64,000 nt of DNA, from assembly GCA_020073145.1 (NCBI GenBank), contig JAIQFS010000014.1, forward strand, positions 1 through 64,000, given 5' to 3'. The stretch comes from Terriglobia bacterium (GTDB lineage: Bacteria; Acidobacteriota; Terriglobia; Bryobacterales; Bryobacteraceae). Of this stretch, positions 44,466 through 52,779 are shown in pieces. How positions within the stretch are numbered: position 1 is the first letter of the stretch; each line of letters opens with the position of its first letter. The notes below the pieces were generated by a model. The model was not told the DNA's origin, ran no database searches, and saw nothing but the letters and a program-made list of their open reading frames with translations. The translations under genes were made by a program, and so were the position numbers.

Positions 44466-45271
44466 CACGCTCTCCGGGCCGTAACCAGGCTATATCCCAG
44501 CAGGCCGGCCCGGACCGCGTCCGCGGCGGCGCGCGCCAGCGCCTTGGCTTGGACCAGGTCCGCGCCGGGAAGATTCAGGCCTTGCAGTTTGACGATCAAC
44601 TCGGCTCCCAGGAGCTTCCCTTGGATGTCCCGCACCATCTCCGCCAGGGCCTGATTGTGTTTTTCGGTTCGCGCATCGCTCAAGCCGGCTGCATAGAGGT
44701 AGCCGACGTATTCGTCTTCGGGCCGGGCATCCGCGATGCAGGAGACCCATGCCAGCAAGCCTTCTAGTTCCGAAGGGAGCGGACCGGAGCGCGTCAGATC
44801 GCTGAGCCCGGCTCGACCCGAAGGCCTCAGAACCCGCATGAACTCGGCAGCCGCACTGCTCTTATCGGGAAAAGTGCAGAAGGCGCACTCGCAAATCACG
44901 GCATGGAAGGCCGCGTCTGGATAATCGATCTGTTCGGCGTCACCCTGCGCAAAAGTCGCCAGATGCGCCACGCCGGCCGCCGTAGCGCGGCGCGATGCCT
45001 CCACCACGGCCTCCGCGCCGAAGTCGATGCCCACCACCTCGCACCCGAAGCGCTGAGCAAGGAAGATCGCGCTTTCTCCGTTGCCGCTGGCGACGTCGAG
45101 CACCCGGCTCGTGGGGCCGAGTTCGAGTAACGTGCCCAGCCGCTCCGTCAGCTTCATGCCGCCCGGATGGAAGGATTCGCCCAGCAGCAACCGGGCGAAG
45201 TCGCTCTGGTATACGGCCGCGCAGCAGCTCTTGACATGGCCGGCGTCAGCCGGCTGTACGGGACCGGTCAC
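44465..45271 (-). CDS. Class I SAM-dependent methyltransferase (ArsM/UbiE-like fold)
   Basis: 268 aa, GTG start with GGAG at 8 nt. The start codon overlaps the radical SAM gene stop as GTGA. N-terminus contains 'VKSCCAAVYQSDFARLLLGE' with a Cys-Cys pair, then the SAM-binding motif 'VLDVASGNGESAIFLAQRFG', motif II 'VVGIDFGAEAVV', 'QGDAEQIDYPDAAFHAVICE' and 'AAAEFMRVLRPSGRAGLSDL'. The fold is close to arsenite and small-molecule methyltransferases, but it lacks the full cysteine set that would prove arsenic use. Context with a Tes/COG1964-like radical SAM protein suggests a shared substrate, perhaps a lipid or cofactor (inference). Confidence 0.82.
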   Translation of the reverse strand: MTGPVQPADAGHVKSCCAAVYQSDFARLLLGESFHPGGMKLTERLGTLLELGPTSRVLDVASGNGESAIFLAQRFGCEVVGIDFGAEAVVEASRRATAAGVAHLATFAQGDAEQIDYPDAAFHAVICECAFCTFPDKSSAAAEFMRVLRPSGRAGLSDLTRSGPLPSELEGLLAWVSCIADARPEDEYVGYLYAAGLSDARTEKHNQALAEMVRDIQGKLLGAELIVKLQGLNLPGADLVQAKALARAAADAVRAGLLGYSLVTARRA

Positions 45272-46803
45272 GTCTTCTCTCCATACGAAAAGGTCACTGG
45301 TTGAACCTGGTATGGTTTCCCGGCGCGCCGGGCGGCCTGACGATGCGGTTCCTGCGCCACCAGCTGCGCCCGGGCCTGCTCCCGATAGCCGACCGTATTG
45401 TAGGCGCAGAAGGGAATTTGTTTTCCTCCCGGCAAAAGAAACTCTTTGCAGCACTTCATGAGGTTCTTCTGGTTGAAGGTCCAGGGATCCATGAAGTCCT
45501 GCAGCATGATCATGAAGATGAAATTCGAGAGCCAGTTGACGTCCAGACTGCCATCCGGCAATCCGCATGCCGAGCAGGAAAACGAGAACTCACGCGCGAC
45601 CTTCTCCGAGCCGAGCACGGCGGAGGACGACCACAAGCCTTCCAGCGCGCGCTTCACCTCCGCGCCCAGGTCGGGCATTACGCGATTGGCGATGTAATCC
45701 AGGTAATCCTCCACATTTAGAATGCGGGGGAGCGGAGTGACCTTTCGCTCTTCATCGATATAAGCGTACGTGACCGAATTGCATGTTGGAAAACAGCACG
45801 GCACGGGGACGAAGTCGCTCGGGCGGAACACGCCTTCGGTTTGCGCCTCGATGAGCCGGATGATGTCGGGATTCGTCATGCGCTGCATCGGGTCGTGGCG
45901 GCCATGGCGCCCGGTACGGAAGGCCGGTTGGAAGTTGATTCCCTTGACGGCGGGGTGATCCAGACCGAAACGAACGATCTTTCCGATTTCATGATCGTTG
46001 ACGCCGCGCTCCACTGCCGGCACCAGGATCACGGTGCAGCCGATCTCGGCAAGCCGGTCGAGCGCCCGCATTTTTTTCGGGAGGATGTCGGCTTCGCCGC
46101 GGATGAGGCGGTAGGTCTCACTGTCAAAACCGTCGAACTGGAAATAGATGTTCGGCCGAACCTCGGCCAACTCCGCCAGAAACCGGTCGTCGTGCGCGAT
46201 GCGTTTTCCGTTGGTGTTCAGCATGACATTGGAAATGCCGCGGTGCTGGGCCGCCCGTATCATGGGGATGATCTGCGGATGAATCGAAGGCTCCCCTCCG
46301 GAGAACTGCACCACCTCGGGATTGCCTTCCGTGGCTACCAGGTGATCCAGGATGTCTTCGACTTCTTCGAGAGTCAGGCTGAATCCCGGAGCCGCTTCGG
46401 AGAAGCACAGGGGACAATTCATATCGCAGTTGCTGTTGACTTCGATGATGCCGAGGCAGGCGTGCTGTTGATGGTCTGGGCAGAGTCCGCAATCGTGCGG
46501 GCAACCGTTTTGAACTTCCGTGGAAAACTGAAGCGGGATCGTACCGGGCTTATTGAACTTCGCCGACCGCGCGTACAACTCCGCGTCGCCGTAAACCAAA
46601 GCTTCGAAGACGCCATGATCGGGACAACGCTTCCGCATGTAAACCTTGTTGTCTCGGATGAGGACTTGGGCGTCGATGACCCGCCGGCACGTAGGGCAGA
46701 TGCTGCGCGTGAGCTCATAAAAGACGTAATCGGCGTCCTTCTTCGGCTCCGACAACTTTGGCAGTGTATGGGTTGGAGTCTGCACAGATAAGGAATTGTA
46801 CAT
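45268..46803 (-). CDS. Multi-cluster radical SAM protein of the Tes/MJ0619 (COG1964) type
   Basis: 511 aa. Near the N-terminus is a zinc-ribbon-like 'CPTCRRVIDAQVLIRDNKVY' plus 'KRCPDHGVF'. Next come 'NGCPHDCGLCPDHQQHACLG' and the radical SAM cluster motif CxxxCxxC in 'NSNCDMNCPLCFSEA', with 'VQFSGGEPSIHPQIIPM' (GGEP motif for SAM). The C-terminal half has more cysteine sets: 'VPVPCCFPTCNS', 'FSCSACGLPDG', 'LMKCCKEFLLPGG' and 'PFCAYNTVGYR', which suggests extra Fe-S clusters. The order matches the archaeal tetraether synthase/MJ0619 family, whose bacterial members are mostly uncharacterised. ATG at 46803 is used; a TTG three codons upstream is possible. First gene of a three-gene operon with a methyltransferase and a VKOR-like protein. 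Confidence 0.82.
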   Translation of the reverse strand: MYNSLSVQTPTHTLPKLSEPKKDADYVFYELTRSICPTCRRVIDAQVLIRDNKVYMRKRCPDHGVFEALVYGDAELYARSAKFNKPGTIPLQFSTEVQNGCPHDCGLCPDHQQHACLGIIEVNSNCDMNCPLCFSEAAPGFSLTLEEVEDILDHLVATEGNPEVVQFSGGEPSIHPQIIPMIRAAQHRGISNVMLNTNGKRIAHDDRFLAELAEVRPNIYFQFDGFDSETYRLIRGEADILPKKMRALDRLAEIGCTVILVPAVERGVNDHEIGKIVRFGLDHPAVKGINFQPAFRTGRHGRHDPMQRMTNPDIIRLIEAQTEGVFRPSDFVPVPCCFPTCNSVTYAYIDEERKVTPLPRILNVEDYLDYIANRVMPDLGAEVKRALEGLWSSSAVLGSEKVAREFSFSCSACGLPDGSLDVNWLSNFIFMIMLQDFMDPWTFNQKNLMKCCKEFLLPGGKQIPFCAYNTVGYREQARAQLVAQEPHRQAARRAGKPYQVQPVTFSYGEKT

Positions 46804-46904
46804 CCTTTGCAAGAAGTCCGTTCACGGCGAGGCACTGCCACGACGCCGCGGAGAGGTGGACGCGCGGCGGGCTCGCGATCGCCGAACGCCCGCCGCCAGG
46901 TCAG

Positions 46905-47261
46905 CTACTTCTTCTTGGCCATCGCAATCTTGGACACGGTGATGGTGTCGCCGTTGACGTTGCCAGTCAAATGGACGGACTCCCCAGCGTCCTTCTGCAA
47001 CGCCGCCAGATCCTGGTTGGCGATTTGGTAGACTTTCCCCTCCGAGACAAAGACGTACTTTCCTCCCGCTTTCACGCAAGCCAGAGTGCAGTCGCGCTCG
47101 GTCATCTTGGCGTCCTTGTGCATCTCCATCATTTTCGCGTGGCTCGCGCCGCACATGCTGTCGCTGATCATGCCGGTCATCGTCATGGGGGCCGCAGACG
47201 CGAGCGAAGCTAAGCCCGCAACCAGGCTGGCACAGCACAGACCTCGTACCGTTTTCTTCAT
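46905..47261 (-). CDS. Small exported protein, DUF5818-like
   Basis: 118 aa. Signal peptide at 1-23 ('LVAGLASLASAAPM'). Mature 'TMTGMISDSMCGASHAKM' with 'TERDCTLACVKAGGKYVFVS', 'VYQIANQDLAALQKDAGESV' and 'VHLTGNVNGDTITVSKI' is a pattern common to small exported acidobacterial proteins (DUF5818-type). Three cysteines and several Met/His residues might bind metal, but there is no proof. It stands alone about 100 bp upstream of the radical SAM gene in the same direction. Confidence 0.75.
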   Translation of the reverse strand: MKKTVRGLCCASLVAGLASLASAAPMTMTGMISDSMCGASHAKMMEMHKDAKMTERDCTLACVKAGGKYVFVSEGKVYQIANQDLAALQKDAGESVHLTGNVNGDTITVSKIAMAKKK

Positions 47262-47405
47262 CGTTTTTCTCTCCTTCAACGCCCCTTCCAGGGGCAGATT
47301 CCACAGTTGTTTACCCACGAGGCCCGAGTTGCGGCGCCGCCGGGGTAACGGTTCTCCCGTCGTCTCTACGCTCGTTGGTGTATTCGCTGGAGAGCAGCCC
47401 ACAAG

Positions 47406-48227
47406 TTACGGTTGTCTTTCTGAAACACGTCGAATCGCCTGGGCAACGAGGATACCCATGAGACTCGAGGCGACGAGCACTCCCCCATGCCACGCCAACA
47501 GATGCCCTGCATCCTGCCGGCTGCATGTGAATTGCAGCACGGTCGCACTCAACAAACCGGCAATCGCGCCCAGAGTGCCGCCCAGGCTAGTGATGGCCAG
47601 TGCCGCGCCACGGCGGACCAAGCGCCAAAACAGAAATGCGGCGGGAACTGCCATTGCCATTCCCACTCTGAAGCAGTGCCAGCCGCGGGCAAAGAAGGCT
47701 TCGGGAGCGTGCCAAGGGAACAAAAGTGAAGTGGCCAGCAGGAAACCAGCAATCAGCACCCGAACGGCCACCTTACCAGGAATCCGGTGCAGACTGCCGG
47801 GCGTCATTTGCCAGGCCAACGACAGTGAAACGACCACGCCTCCCAGCACCAAAACCACGGTGATACCGGCCATCTGGAACAGGTCCATTTGGCGCAGCCC
47901 CGCAAGCCCCATCATGGCGATTGCCGGGAAGGCGAACAGCAGGAATAACATCCAGAACCGGGCCGCCAAAGAACGAGTGGACGCTTGCGGCTTCACTGGC
48001 TTAAGGGATGATCGAAGCCGGCTCTGGATCTTGCTGTAGAGCTCAGCCGACCCGGGGGCGGGGACGAATTCTTCCGTCATCCACTGATACAAGTTGCGGC
48101 ATCGTTCACACTCCCCGAGATGCCTGCGCGCTTGCGTGGAAATAGCGGAGCTTCGTGTTCCCAATTGCCGATCCAGTTCCCGATCGACCAGTCTGCAATC
48201 GGCAGTGAGTTCAGGAGGCATATTCAT
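47406..48227 (-). CDS. Membrane anti-sigma factor with zinc-binding N-terminus
   Basis: 273 aa. The N-terminal cytosolic part has an anti-sigma zinc motif H-x3-C-x2-C in 'ARRHLGECERCRNLYQW' (about residues 35-50). From about residue 88 it has six transmembrane helices, like NrsF/DUF1109 anti-sigma factors. Its start overlaps the ECF sigma gene stop by 4 bp (ATGA), the classic arrangement for a sigma and its inhibitor. A periplasmic or membrane stress signal would release the sigma factor (inference). Confidence 0.82.
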   Translation of the reverse strand: MNMPPELTADCRLVDRELDRQLGTRSSAISTQARRHLGECERCRNLYQWMTEEFVPAPGSAELYSKIQSRLRSSLKPVKPQASTRSLAARFWMLFLLFAFPAIAMMGLAGLRQMDLFQMAGITVVLVLGGVVVSLSLAWQMTPGSLHRIPGKVAVRVLIAGFLLATSLLFPWHAPEAFFARGWHCFRVGMAMAVPAAFLFWRLVRRGAALAITSLGGTLGAIAGLLSATVLQFTCSRQDAGHLLAWHGGVLVASSLMGILVAQAIRRVSERQP

Positions 48228-48808
48228 GGTCGTTTCTCCCCCAGCGTGAGCCGTAACCTCTCGTAAGCACGATGGGCTTTCTGCTTGATCGCCCCCACGG
48301 TCGAGGAAGTCGCTCGGGCTACGTCTTCCAGGCTCATACCCGACACCTTCAGCATGAGAAGCACCTCCCGCTGGCTTTCCGGCAGGCTCTCCACCAACCG
48401 AAGGAACCGGTCCTCATCGGCTGCCGGCGCCTGCGCGGCCAGGGAATACGTTTCTGGCGGATTGGCGACAAGCACCTCTCTGGATTCCCGGCGCCTCCTG
48501 CGGCGGTATGCATCGAGGCGCGTGTGCCGGGCAATCGCAAAAATCCACGGTAAGACGGGTTCCTGAGGACGGTATGTATGTCTGGACCGGTGGATCCGTA
48601 TCCAGCAGTCCTGTAAGAGGTCCTCTGCATCGGCGCGATCGGCCTGAAAGCCGCCAAAGAAGCGGAGCAGTCTCGGAGAGAGCCGGCGGACAAGCTCCTC
48701 CACTGCCTCCGGCTCGCCCGCTTGATAGCGCGCCATGAAGCCTGGTAATTCGCCTTCCCCGGCGCCTTCCTCGCGCTGCATCGCGGCTTTTGTAGCTCCT
48801 GGGATCAT
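48224..48808 (-). CDS. ECF RNA polymerase sigma factor
   Basis: 194 aa. Region 2 has 'RADAEDLLQDCWIRIHRSRH' and 'PWIFAIARHTRLDAYRRR'; region 4 has 'LPESQREVLLMLKVSGMSLE' and 'GAIKQKAHRAYERLR', a helix-turn-helix for the -35 element. It is co-transcribed with the anti-sigma gene that follows and lies 83 bp downstream of the TlpA-like gene. A start at Met10 is also possible. Target promoters are not identified. Confidence 0.92.
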   Translation of the reverse strand: MIPGATKAAMQREEGAGEGELPGFMARYQAGEPEAVEELVRRLSPRLLRFFGGFQADRADAEDLLQDCWIRIHRSRHTYRPQEPVLPWIFAIARHTRLDAYRRRRRRESREVLVANPPETYSLAAQAPAADEDRFLRLVESLPESQREVLLMLKVSGMSLEDVARATSSTVGAIKQKAHRAYERLRLTLGEKRP

Positions 48809-48891
48809 CCCGGCCGTCGTCCTCCACGGTAGCCTGTATTAATACTTCGTTGCAGACGGCCATTTGGTTACGCTCGGGGCGTAGGCGCCCT

Positions 48892-49416
48892 TCAGCGGTT
48901 TAACAAGCTGCCGATCTCGCTTTCATAGGCGCTCTTGCTGACCAAGCCAACGTGTCTGGCCGCGATCTTGCCTTCCCGATCGATAAGGAACGTCGTCGGG
49001 AGCGAACGGATATCGCCGTAGCGTTGAGCGAGTGCATCGGTTCCGATTACCACCGGGTAGTTGACTAGCTGCTGTGCGATGTATGGCTTCACGGCCTGCC
49101 AGCCCTCCTCATCCATCGAGACGCCGATCACCGTGAAACCGCGGTCGCGATACGCTTTCTCAAATGCAACGAACCAGGGAATTTCGATTCGGCAAGGGCC
49201 GCACCAGGTAGCCCAAAAGTTGACCAATACGACTCTGCCTCGGTAATCGGACAGCTTCAATTCCGCCCCCCGAGCGTCTTTGGCCGTAAAGTCCGGCGCG
49301 ACCTTTCGGTCCTTCATGGGGCTAACTGAGGCAGACACCCCCGGCGACGATGAATAGGTGATAGCGAGCGTGCCCACCAACAGGATGGCCAATAACAACG
49401 AAATTCGCAGAGACAT
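48892..49416 (-). CDS. TlpA/ResA-like exported thioredoxin
   Basis: 174 aa. N-terminal signal anchor (residues 5-22), then a TlpA-type thioredoxin domain: 'VAPDFTAKDARGAELKLSDY', active site 'FWATWCGPCRIEIPWF' with C72 and C75, and the cis-Pro loop 'SLPTTFLIDREGKI'. It reduces periplasmic disulfides, for example in cytochrome c maturation. It is directly upstream of the ECF sigma/anti-sigma pair, so it may belong to the same regulon. Confidence 0.9.
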   Translation of the reverse strand: MSLRISLLLAILLVGTLAITYSSSPGVSASVSPMKDRKVAPDFTAKDARGAELKLSDYRGRVVLVNFWATWCGPCRIEIPWFVAFEKAYRDRGFTVIGVSMDEEGWQAVKPYIAQQLVNYPVVIGTDALAQRYGDIRSLPTTFLIDREGKIAARHVGLVSKSAYESEIGSLLNR

Positions 49417-49679
49417 CGAAATCCTCTCTTCTCCGAGTTCGCTGGATTGAAGGTGCCGAGTTACGGATGAGGCCGGCTACGATGAAAGCAGGGCGTTCGC
49501 CGGCGATGACCATCGTCGTGAAGCTTTCGACATTTGGTTTCACGCGAAAGACGTGTAGGAATCAGCGGAATGCGGACTCGGGAAGCAGGCTGATTTTCGA
49601 AGATATCCGGCCCCCCAAGCCGTGAAGCCTTGGGATCGTGCCTCGCTATCGATTCGTCTCGTGTGCCCCGTCTGCGCCC

Positions 49680-50945
49680 TTACCGGCCGCTCGCAGCAGG
49701 CGCGGGCTCGATGCGCATCAACGCGCCATCGTTTTCCGCGGTCAATACGTAGAGGTAGCCATCGGGACCCTGGCGCACATCCCGAATGCGCTGCTGCAAC
49801 TCGCGCAGCATCGATTCGCGATGGAGTTCTTCCCACTTGTCGTTGAAATCAATCCGCTCCAGATGGCCCGAACGCGGCACTTCGCCCTGGCGCATGCCGC
49901 CCACGAAGACATTGTTCTTCCAGTTGGGAAATTTGTCGCCCGTATAGAACGTCATGCCGGAAATGGCGATGGCCGGCACCCAGAACACCAGCGGCTGCTC
50001 CATCCCCTCCTGCCAGGGGTGTTCGGTCACGCGCGGTCCCAGATAGAAGCGGCCGAAGCTCACCACCGGCCACCCGTAATTCTTGCCCGGCTGCAGCACA
50101 TTGATCTCATCGCCGCCGTTGGGCCCATTCTCGCATTCCCAAATGGCGCCGGTGTCCGGCTCGACTGCCAGCCCCAACGCATTGCGATGGCCCAGGGTGT
50201 AGATCTCCGGACGGTATCCCGCGCGGCCCACAAACGGGTTGTCGGGCGGAACGCTGCCATCGTCGCGCAGCCGCAGCACCTTGCCGGCCAGGTCATTGGG
50301 GTCTTGCGCGCGCATCGCGGCCGGAGGATCGCCGATGCCCACCGTCATATACACCATGCCGTCCCGGCCGAAGACGATCCGCGAGGCGTTGCCGGATGCG
50401 ATCGCGGAAAAGACGTCGCGGACTTCCACCAGCGCGGCGCCATCCCATCGTCCGCGGGCCAGCGTGATGACCCCGCCGTTGTTCCCGGGGCCGCCCGGCG
50501 TTTCCGGCGGCTTGTGGTACGTGAAGTACACCAGATGGTTCTCGCTGAAGCGGGGATGGAGCGCCAGGTCCATGAGTCCCGACAGGCCCTGCGCCTGGAT
50601 TTTGGGTAAGCCGGCGATGGGATTCGGATCGAGCACGCCGTTGCGCACGATGCGCAACCGTCCGGGGCGTTCGGCAATCAGGATGCCGCCATCCGGCAGA
50701 AACGCCATGCTGAAGGGCTGATTGAGTCCCTTGGTCACGACCAGGCGGATCTGGTGCTGAATGCCGGTGTCGAGCACGATCGGTCCGTCCGCAAGCGGTG
50801 GCGACGGCCAGGTGATGGGCGGCGGCGCGGTGGGCGCGCGCCGCGGGGCAGGCTGCTGCGCGTGGCCCGCCACTCCCGCCCAAGCCGTCATAATGACGGC
50901 AAGACAACCTTTCGAATACCCGCGAAACGTCCCGTTCGATCGCAT
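49680..50945 (-). CDS. Exported PQQ-dependent aldose/sorbosone dehydrogenase-like protein
   Basis: 421 aa. Signal peptide at about 10-29. Six-bladed quinoprotein propeller of the soluble glucose/sorbosone dehydrogenase family: 'GLNQPFSMAFLPDGGILIAE', 'GLSGLMDLALHPRFSENHLV', 'SRIVFGRDGMVYMTVGIGD', 'YTLGHRNALGLAVEPDTG' (with the base His) and 'WECENGPNGGDEINVLQPGK'. It oxidises a sugar in the periplasm using PQQ and calcium. Last gene of a four-gene exported set (39 bp after the preceding gene). PQQ synthesis genes are not in the window. Confidence 0.88.
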   Translation of the reverse strand: MRSNGTFRGYSKGCLAVIMTAWAGVAGHAQQPAPRRAPTAPPPITWPSPPLADGPIVLDTGIQHQIRLVVTKGLNQPFSMAFLPDGGILIAERPGRLRIVRNGVLDPNPIAGLPKIQAQGLSGLMDLALHPRFSENHLVYFTYHKPPETPGGPGNNGGVITLARGRWDGAALVEVRDVFSAIASGNASRIVFGRDGMVYMTVGIGDPPAAMRAQDPNDLAGKVLRLRDDGSVPPDNPFVGRAGYRPEIYTLGHRNALGLAVEPDTGAIWECENGPNGGDEINVLQPGKNYGWPVVSFGRFYLGPRVTEHPWQEGMEQPLVFWVPAIAISGMTFYTGDKFPNWKNNVFVGGMRQGEVPRSGHLERIDFNDKWEELHRESMLRELQQRIRDVRQGPDGYLYVLTAENDGALMRIEPAPAASGR

Positions 50946-50984
50946 CGGCGTCAGCCTCGATATCGATATCTGTGACAGCCCTGG

Positions 50985-51953
50985 TTATCGCGGCGGAGGG
51001 GGCGGCGCTCCGCCCGGGGCCCCCGCGGCCGCTCCCCCGCGTCCCGCGCCTGCGCCCCCACGGCCGCCGGCCGGGCCGCCGCAATTCAGCGTGCACTTCG
51101 CGGGCAAAACGAATTTGTCTTTGATCTCCTTCCGGAAATCGGGATACATGGTTTTCGCCCCGCCCAGCGCGGCTTCCCGGGGAATGCCGTAGAGTTTGGT
51201 CAGCTCATCCATGAATGGATTCTTGTCTGGAAGGAAATGCGGCACCACGCCCTCCTGCGGCCCTTCATCGCCGACAATGCACGGCGCGGCAGCGGGCGTG
51301 ATCGGATTGGTGCTCAATTGATACGACCGGGTGATGATGTACGGTTCTGACAGGTTGACCGGGTCCTCGATCACCCCGGCCACCGTCAGCAGGTCGCCAT
51401 GCCGGAAGAAGTGCAGAATCATCGTGGCCTTGTCGCTCGATGGCGAGCCGTTGCGCCGAATGTATCCGGCCGGCATGTCCGTGGTGGTCGACGTCAGCAC
51501 CTCGCCGTCCCATTCCCCGGTGGTGAAGCCGCCCTTGGGGTGAGGCGCGTACTGAGAAGGATGGGCACGGCCGTCCATCCAGATGGTGGTGGTGTCGCGG
51601 TCTTCCCACGCGCCGATCTTCCATGCAACGGTCCGGCCGTTGAGAGGTTCGGTTTCGTTCCAGATCTTGATGCCGAACGGCCCCAGCATCATGTGGAAGG
51701 GCGTGTAAAACGCGCAAATGCGCTCCGGCATGGAGAGCTGCGATTGCGAGTAACTCAACGCCCGGGCGCGGCCATTGTCGTTGAACGGGATCCCGGCATA
51801 GTCCACCGTATAGGGGCCGCCGCCGCGCTCGAGCGAGTCTTCGTGATTGATGGACGCCCACGATCCCGAGAGATCAATCTGGGCAAAGCCGGGAACACTG
51901 GCTACCAGCAGAATGCAGCCGGGGACAATTCGGTGAAACATCGCGCGGTTCAT
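50985..51953 (-). CDS. Exported protein of unknown function ('DLSGSW' type) with Gly/Pro tail
   Basis: 322 aa. Signal peptide at about 1-24 ending 'VPGFAQ', then 'IDLSGSWASINHEDSLERGG' and 'YSQSQLSMPERICAFYTPFH', 'NGRTVAWKIGAWEDRDTTTI' and 'FTTGEWDGEVLTSTTTDMPA'. The tail from about 294 is low-complexity Gly/Ala/Pro. The beta-rich pattern resembles other acidobacterial exported proteins of unknown function, including the next gene. Partner of the PQQ-type dehydrogenase by position only. Confidence 0.78.
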   Translation of the reverse strand: MNRAMFHRIVPGCILLVASVPGFAQIDLSGSWASINHEDSLERGGGPYTVDYAGIPFNDNGRARALSYSQSQLSMPERICAFYTPFHMMLGPFGIKIWNETEPLNGRTVAWKIGAWEDRDTTTIWMDGRAHPSQYAPHPKGGFTTGEWDGEVLTSTTTDMPAGYIRRNGSPSSDKATMILHFFRHGDLLTVAGVIEDPVNLSEPYIITRSYQLSTNPITPAAAPCIVGDEGPQEGVVPHFLPDKNPFMDELTKLYGIPREAALGGAKTMYPDFRKEIKDKFVLPAKCTLNCGGPAGGRGGAGAGRGGAAAGAPGGAPPPPPR

Positions 51954-51974
51954 TGGTCCTCCAACCTTATCGGC

Positions 51975-52778
51975 TTACCATCGGGACGAGCACGCCGTGG
52001 GATCCCAGCCGGCGCCGTCCGCCTGTTTCTTGAATTGCGAACTGGTGACAAACTGCTGCGTGAGATATTTGGGATCGTTCACCACCGTGGTGACCACCAG
52101 ATATTGTTCGCCCGTGTGCTCCCGCGCTATATCGAAATATTCGGTGACGGTCGCGTCTTCACTGTAGGGGACGCCATTCTTCCGCAAGTAGCCGGCCTTG
52201 AGATGAGTGGTGGTGACCTTGAGGCTCCCCGATTTCGGCGCTGCCGCGGGCCCTCCGAATCCTCCGCGGCCGCCCCGCGGCACTTCCCACTCCGCCACCG
52301 AGTCTCCTTGCCAGCCGGGCGCGCCGCCGGGCGCTTTCCAGTCGCCGAAGTGGAATAGGCGGGTCTGCGTGCCCGCATCGATGTCCATGCGCAGCGTCTG
52401 GTCATCCTCCCACGTCATGTGCAAACGCTCCGGCAGGCGCAGAACCGCGGCCGCGCCGTAGGCCTTGCATTGGTTGCCTGCCGCCTCATCCTTGGCCGGA
52501 TCCCACGCATCGGCCACCCGCTTGGACTCTATGTTCATGGGGACGCTCTGATAGTCCCCGAGCGTGGGGGTCACCATGCGGTAGCGCCAGTCCTCGGTAA
52601 TGACGGACACCCAGTAGCCGGTCAGGTCGATGGGCGCCGTTGCTTTCGGTGAGGGAGGAGGGCCGCCGCGTCCACCGCCCCGCTGGGCCTGAACCCCCAC
52701 CGGCACAAGCAGTAAACCCGCCAGGGCCGCCAGCAGGACGCGCGTGTTTCTTCCTCTTGCAAGACTTGGATGCCTCAT
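51975..52778 (-). CDS. Exported protein of unknown function ('DLTGYWVS' type)
   Basis: 267 aa. Signal peptide at about 10-32, a Gly/Pro-rich linker, then 'IDLTGYWVSVITEDWRYRMV', 'GDYQSVPMNIESKRVADAWD', 'GNQCKAYGAAAVLRLPERLH' and 'TRLFHFGDWKAPGG'. This is a recurrent exported family of unknown function. It starts 1 bp after the end of the metallo-beta-lactamase-fold gene, so the two are co-translated. Confidence 0.8.
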   Translation of the reverse strand: MRHPSLARGRNTRVLLAALAGLLLVPVGVQAQRGGGRGGPPPSPKATAPIDLTGYWVSVITEDWRYRMVTPTLGDYQSVPMNIESKRVADAWDPAKDEAAGNQCKAYGAAAVLRLPERLHMTWEDDQTLRMDIDAGTQTRLFHFGDWKAPGGAPGWQGDSVAEWEVPRGGRGGFGGPAAAPKSGSLKVTTTHLKAGYLRKNGVPYSEDATVTEYFDIAREHTGEQYLVVTTVVNDPKYLTQQFVTSSQFKKQADGAGWDPTACSSRW

Positions 52779-52779
52779 C

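Noticed and set aside
44465-45271. Methyltransferase as arsenite methyltransferase ArsM
   Set aside because: The SAM-binding fold is similar, but the full conserved cysteine set of ArsM is not seen and no ars genes are near.
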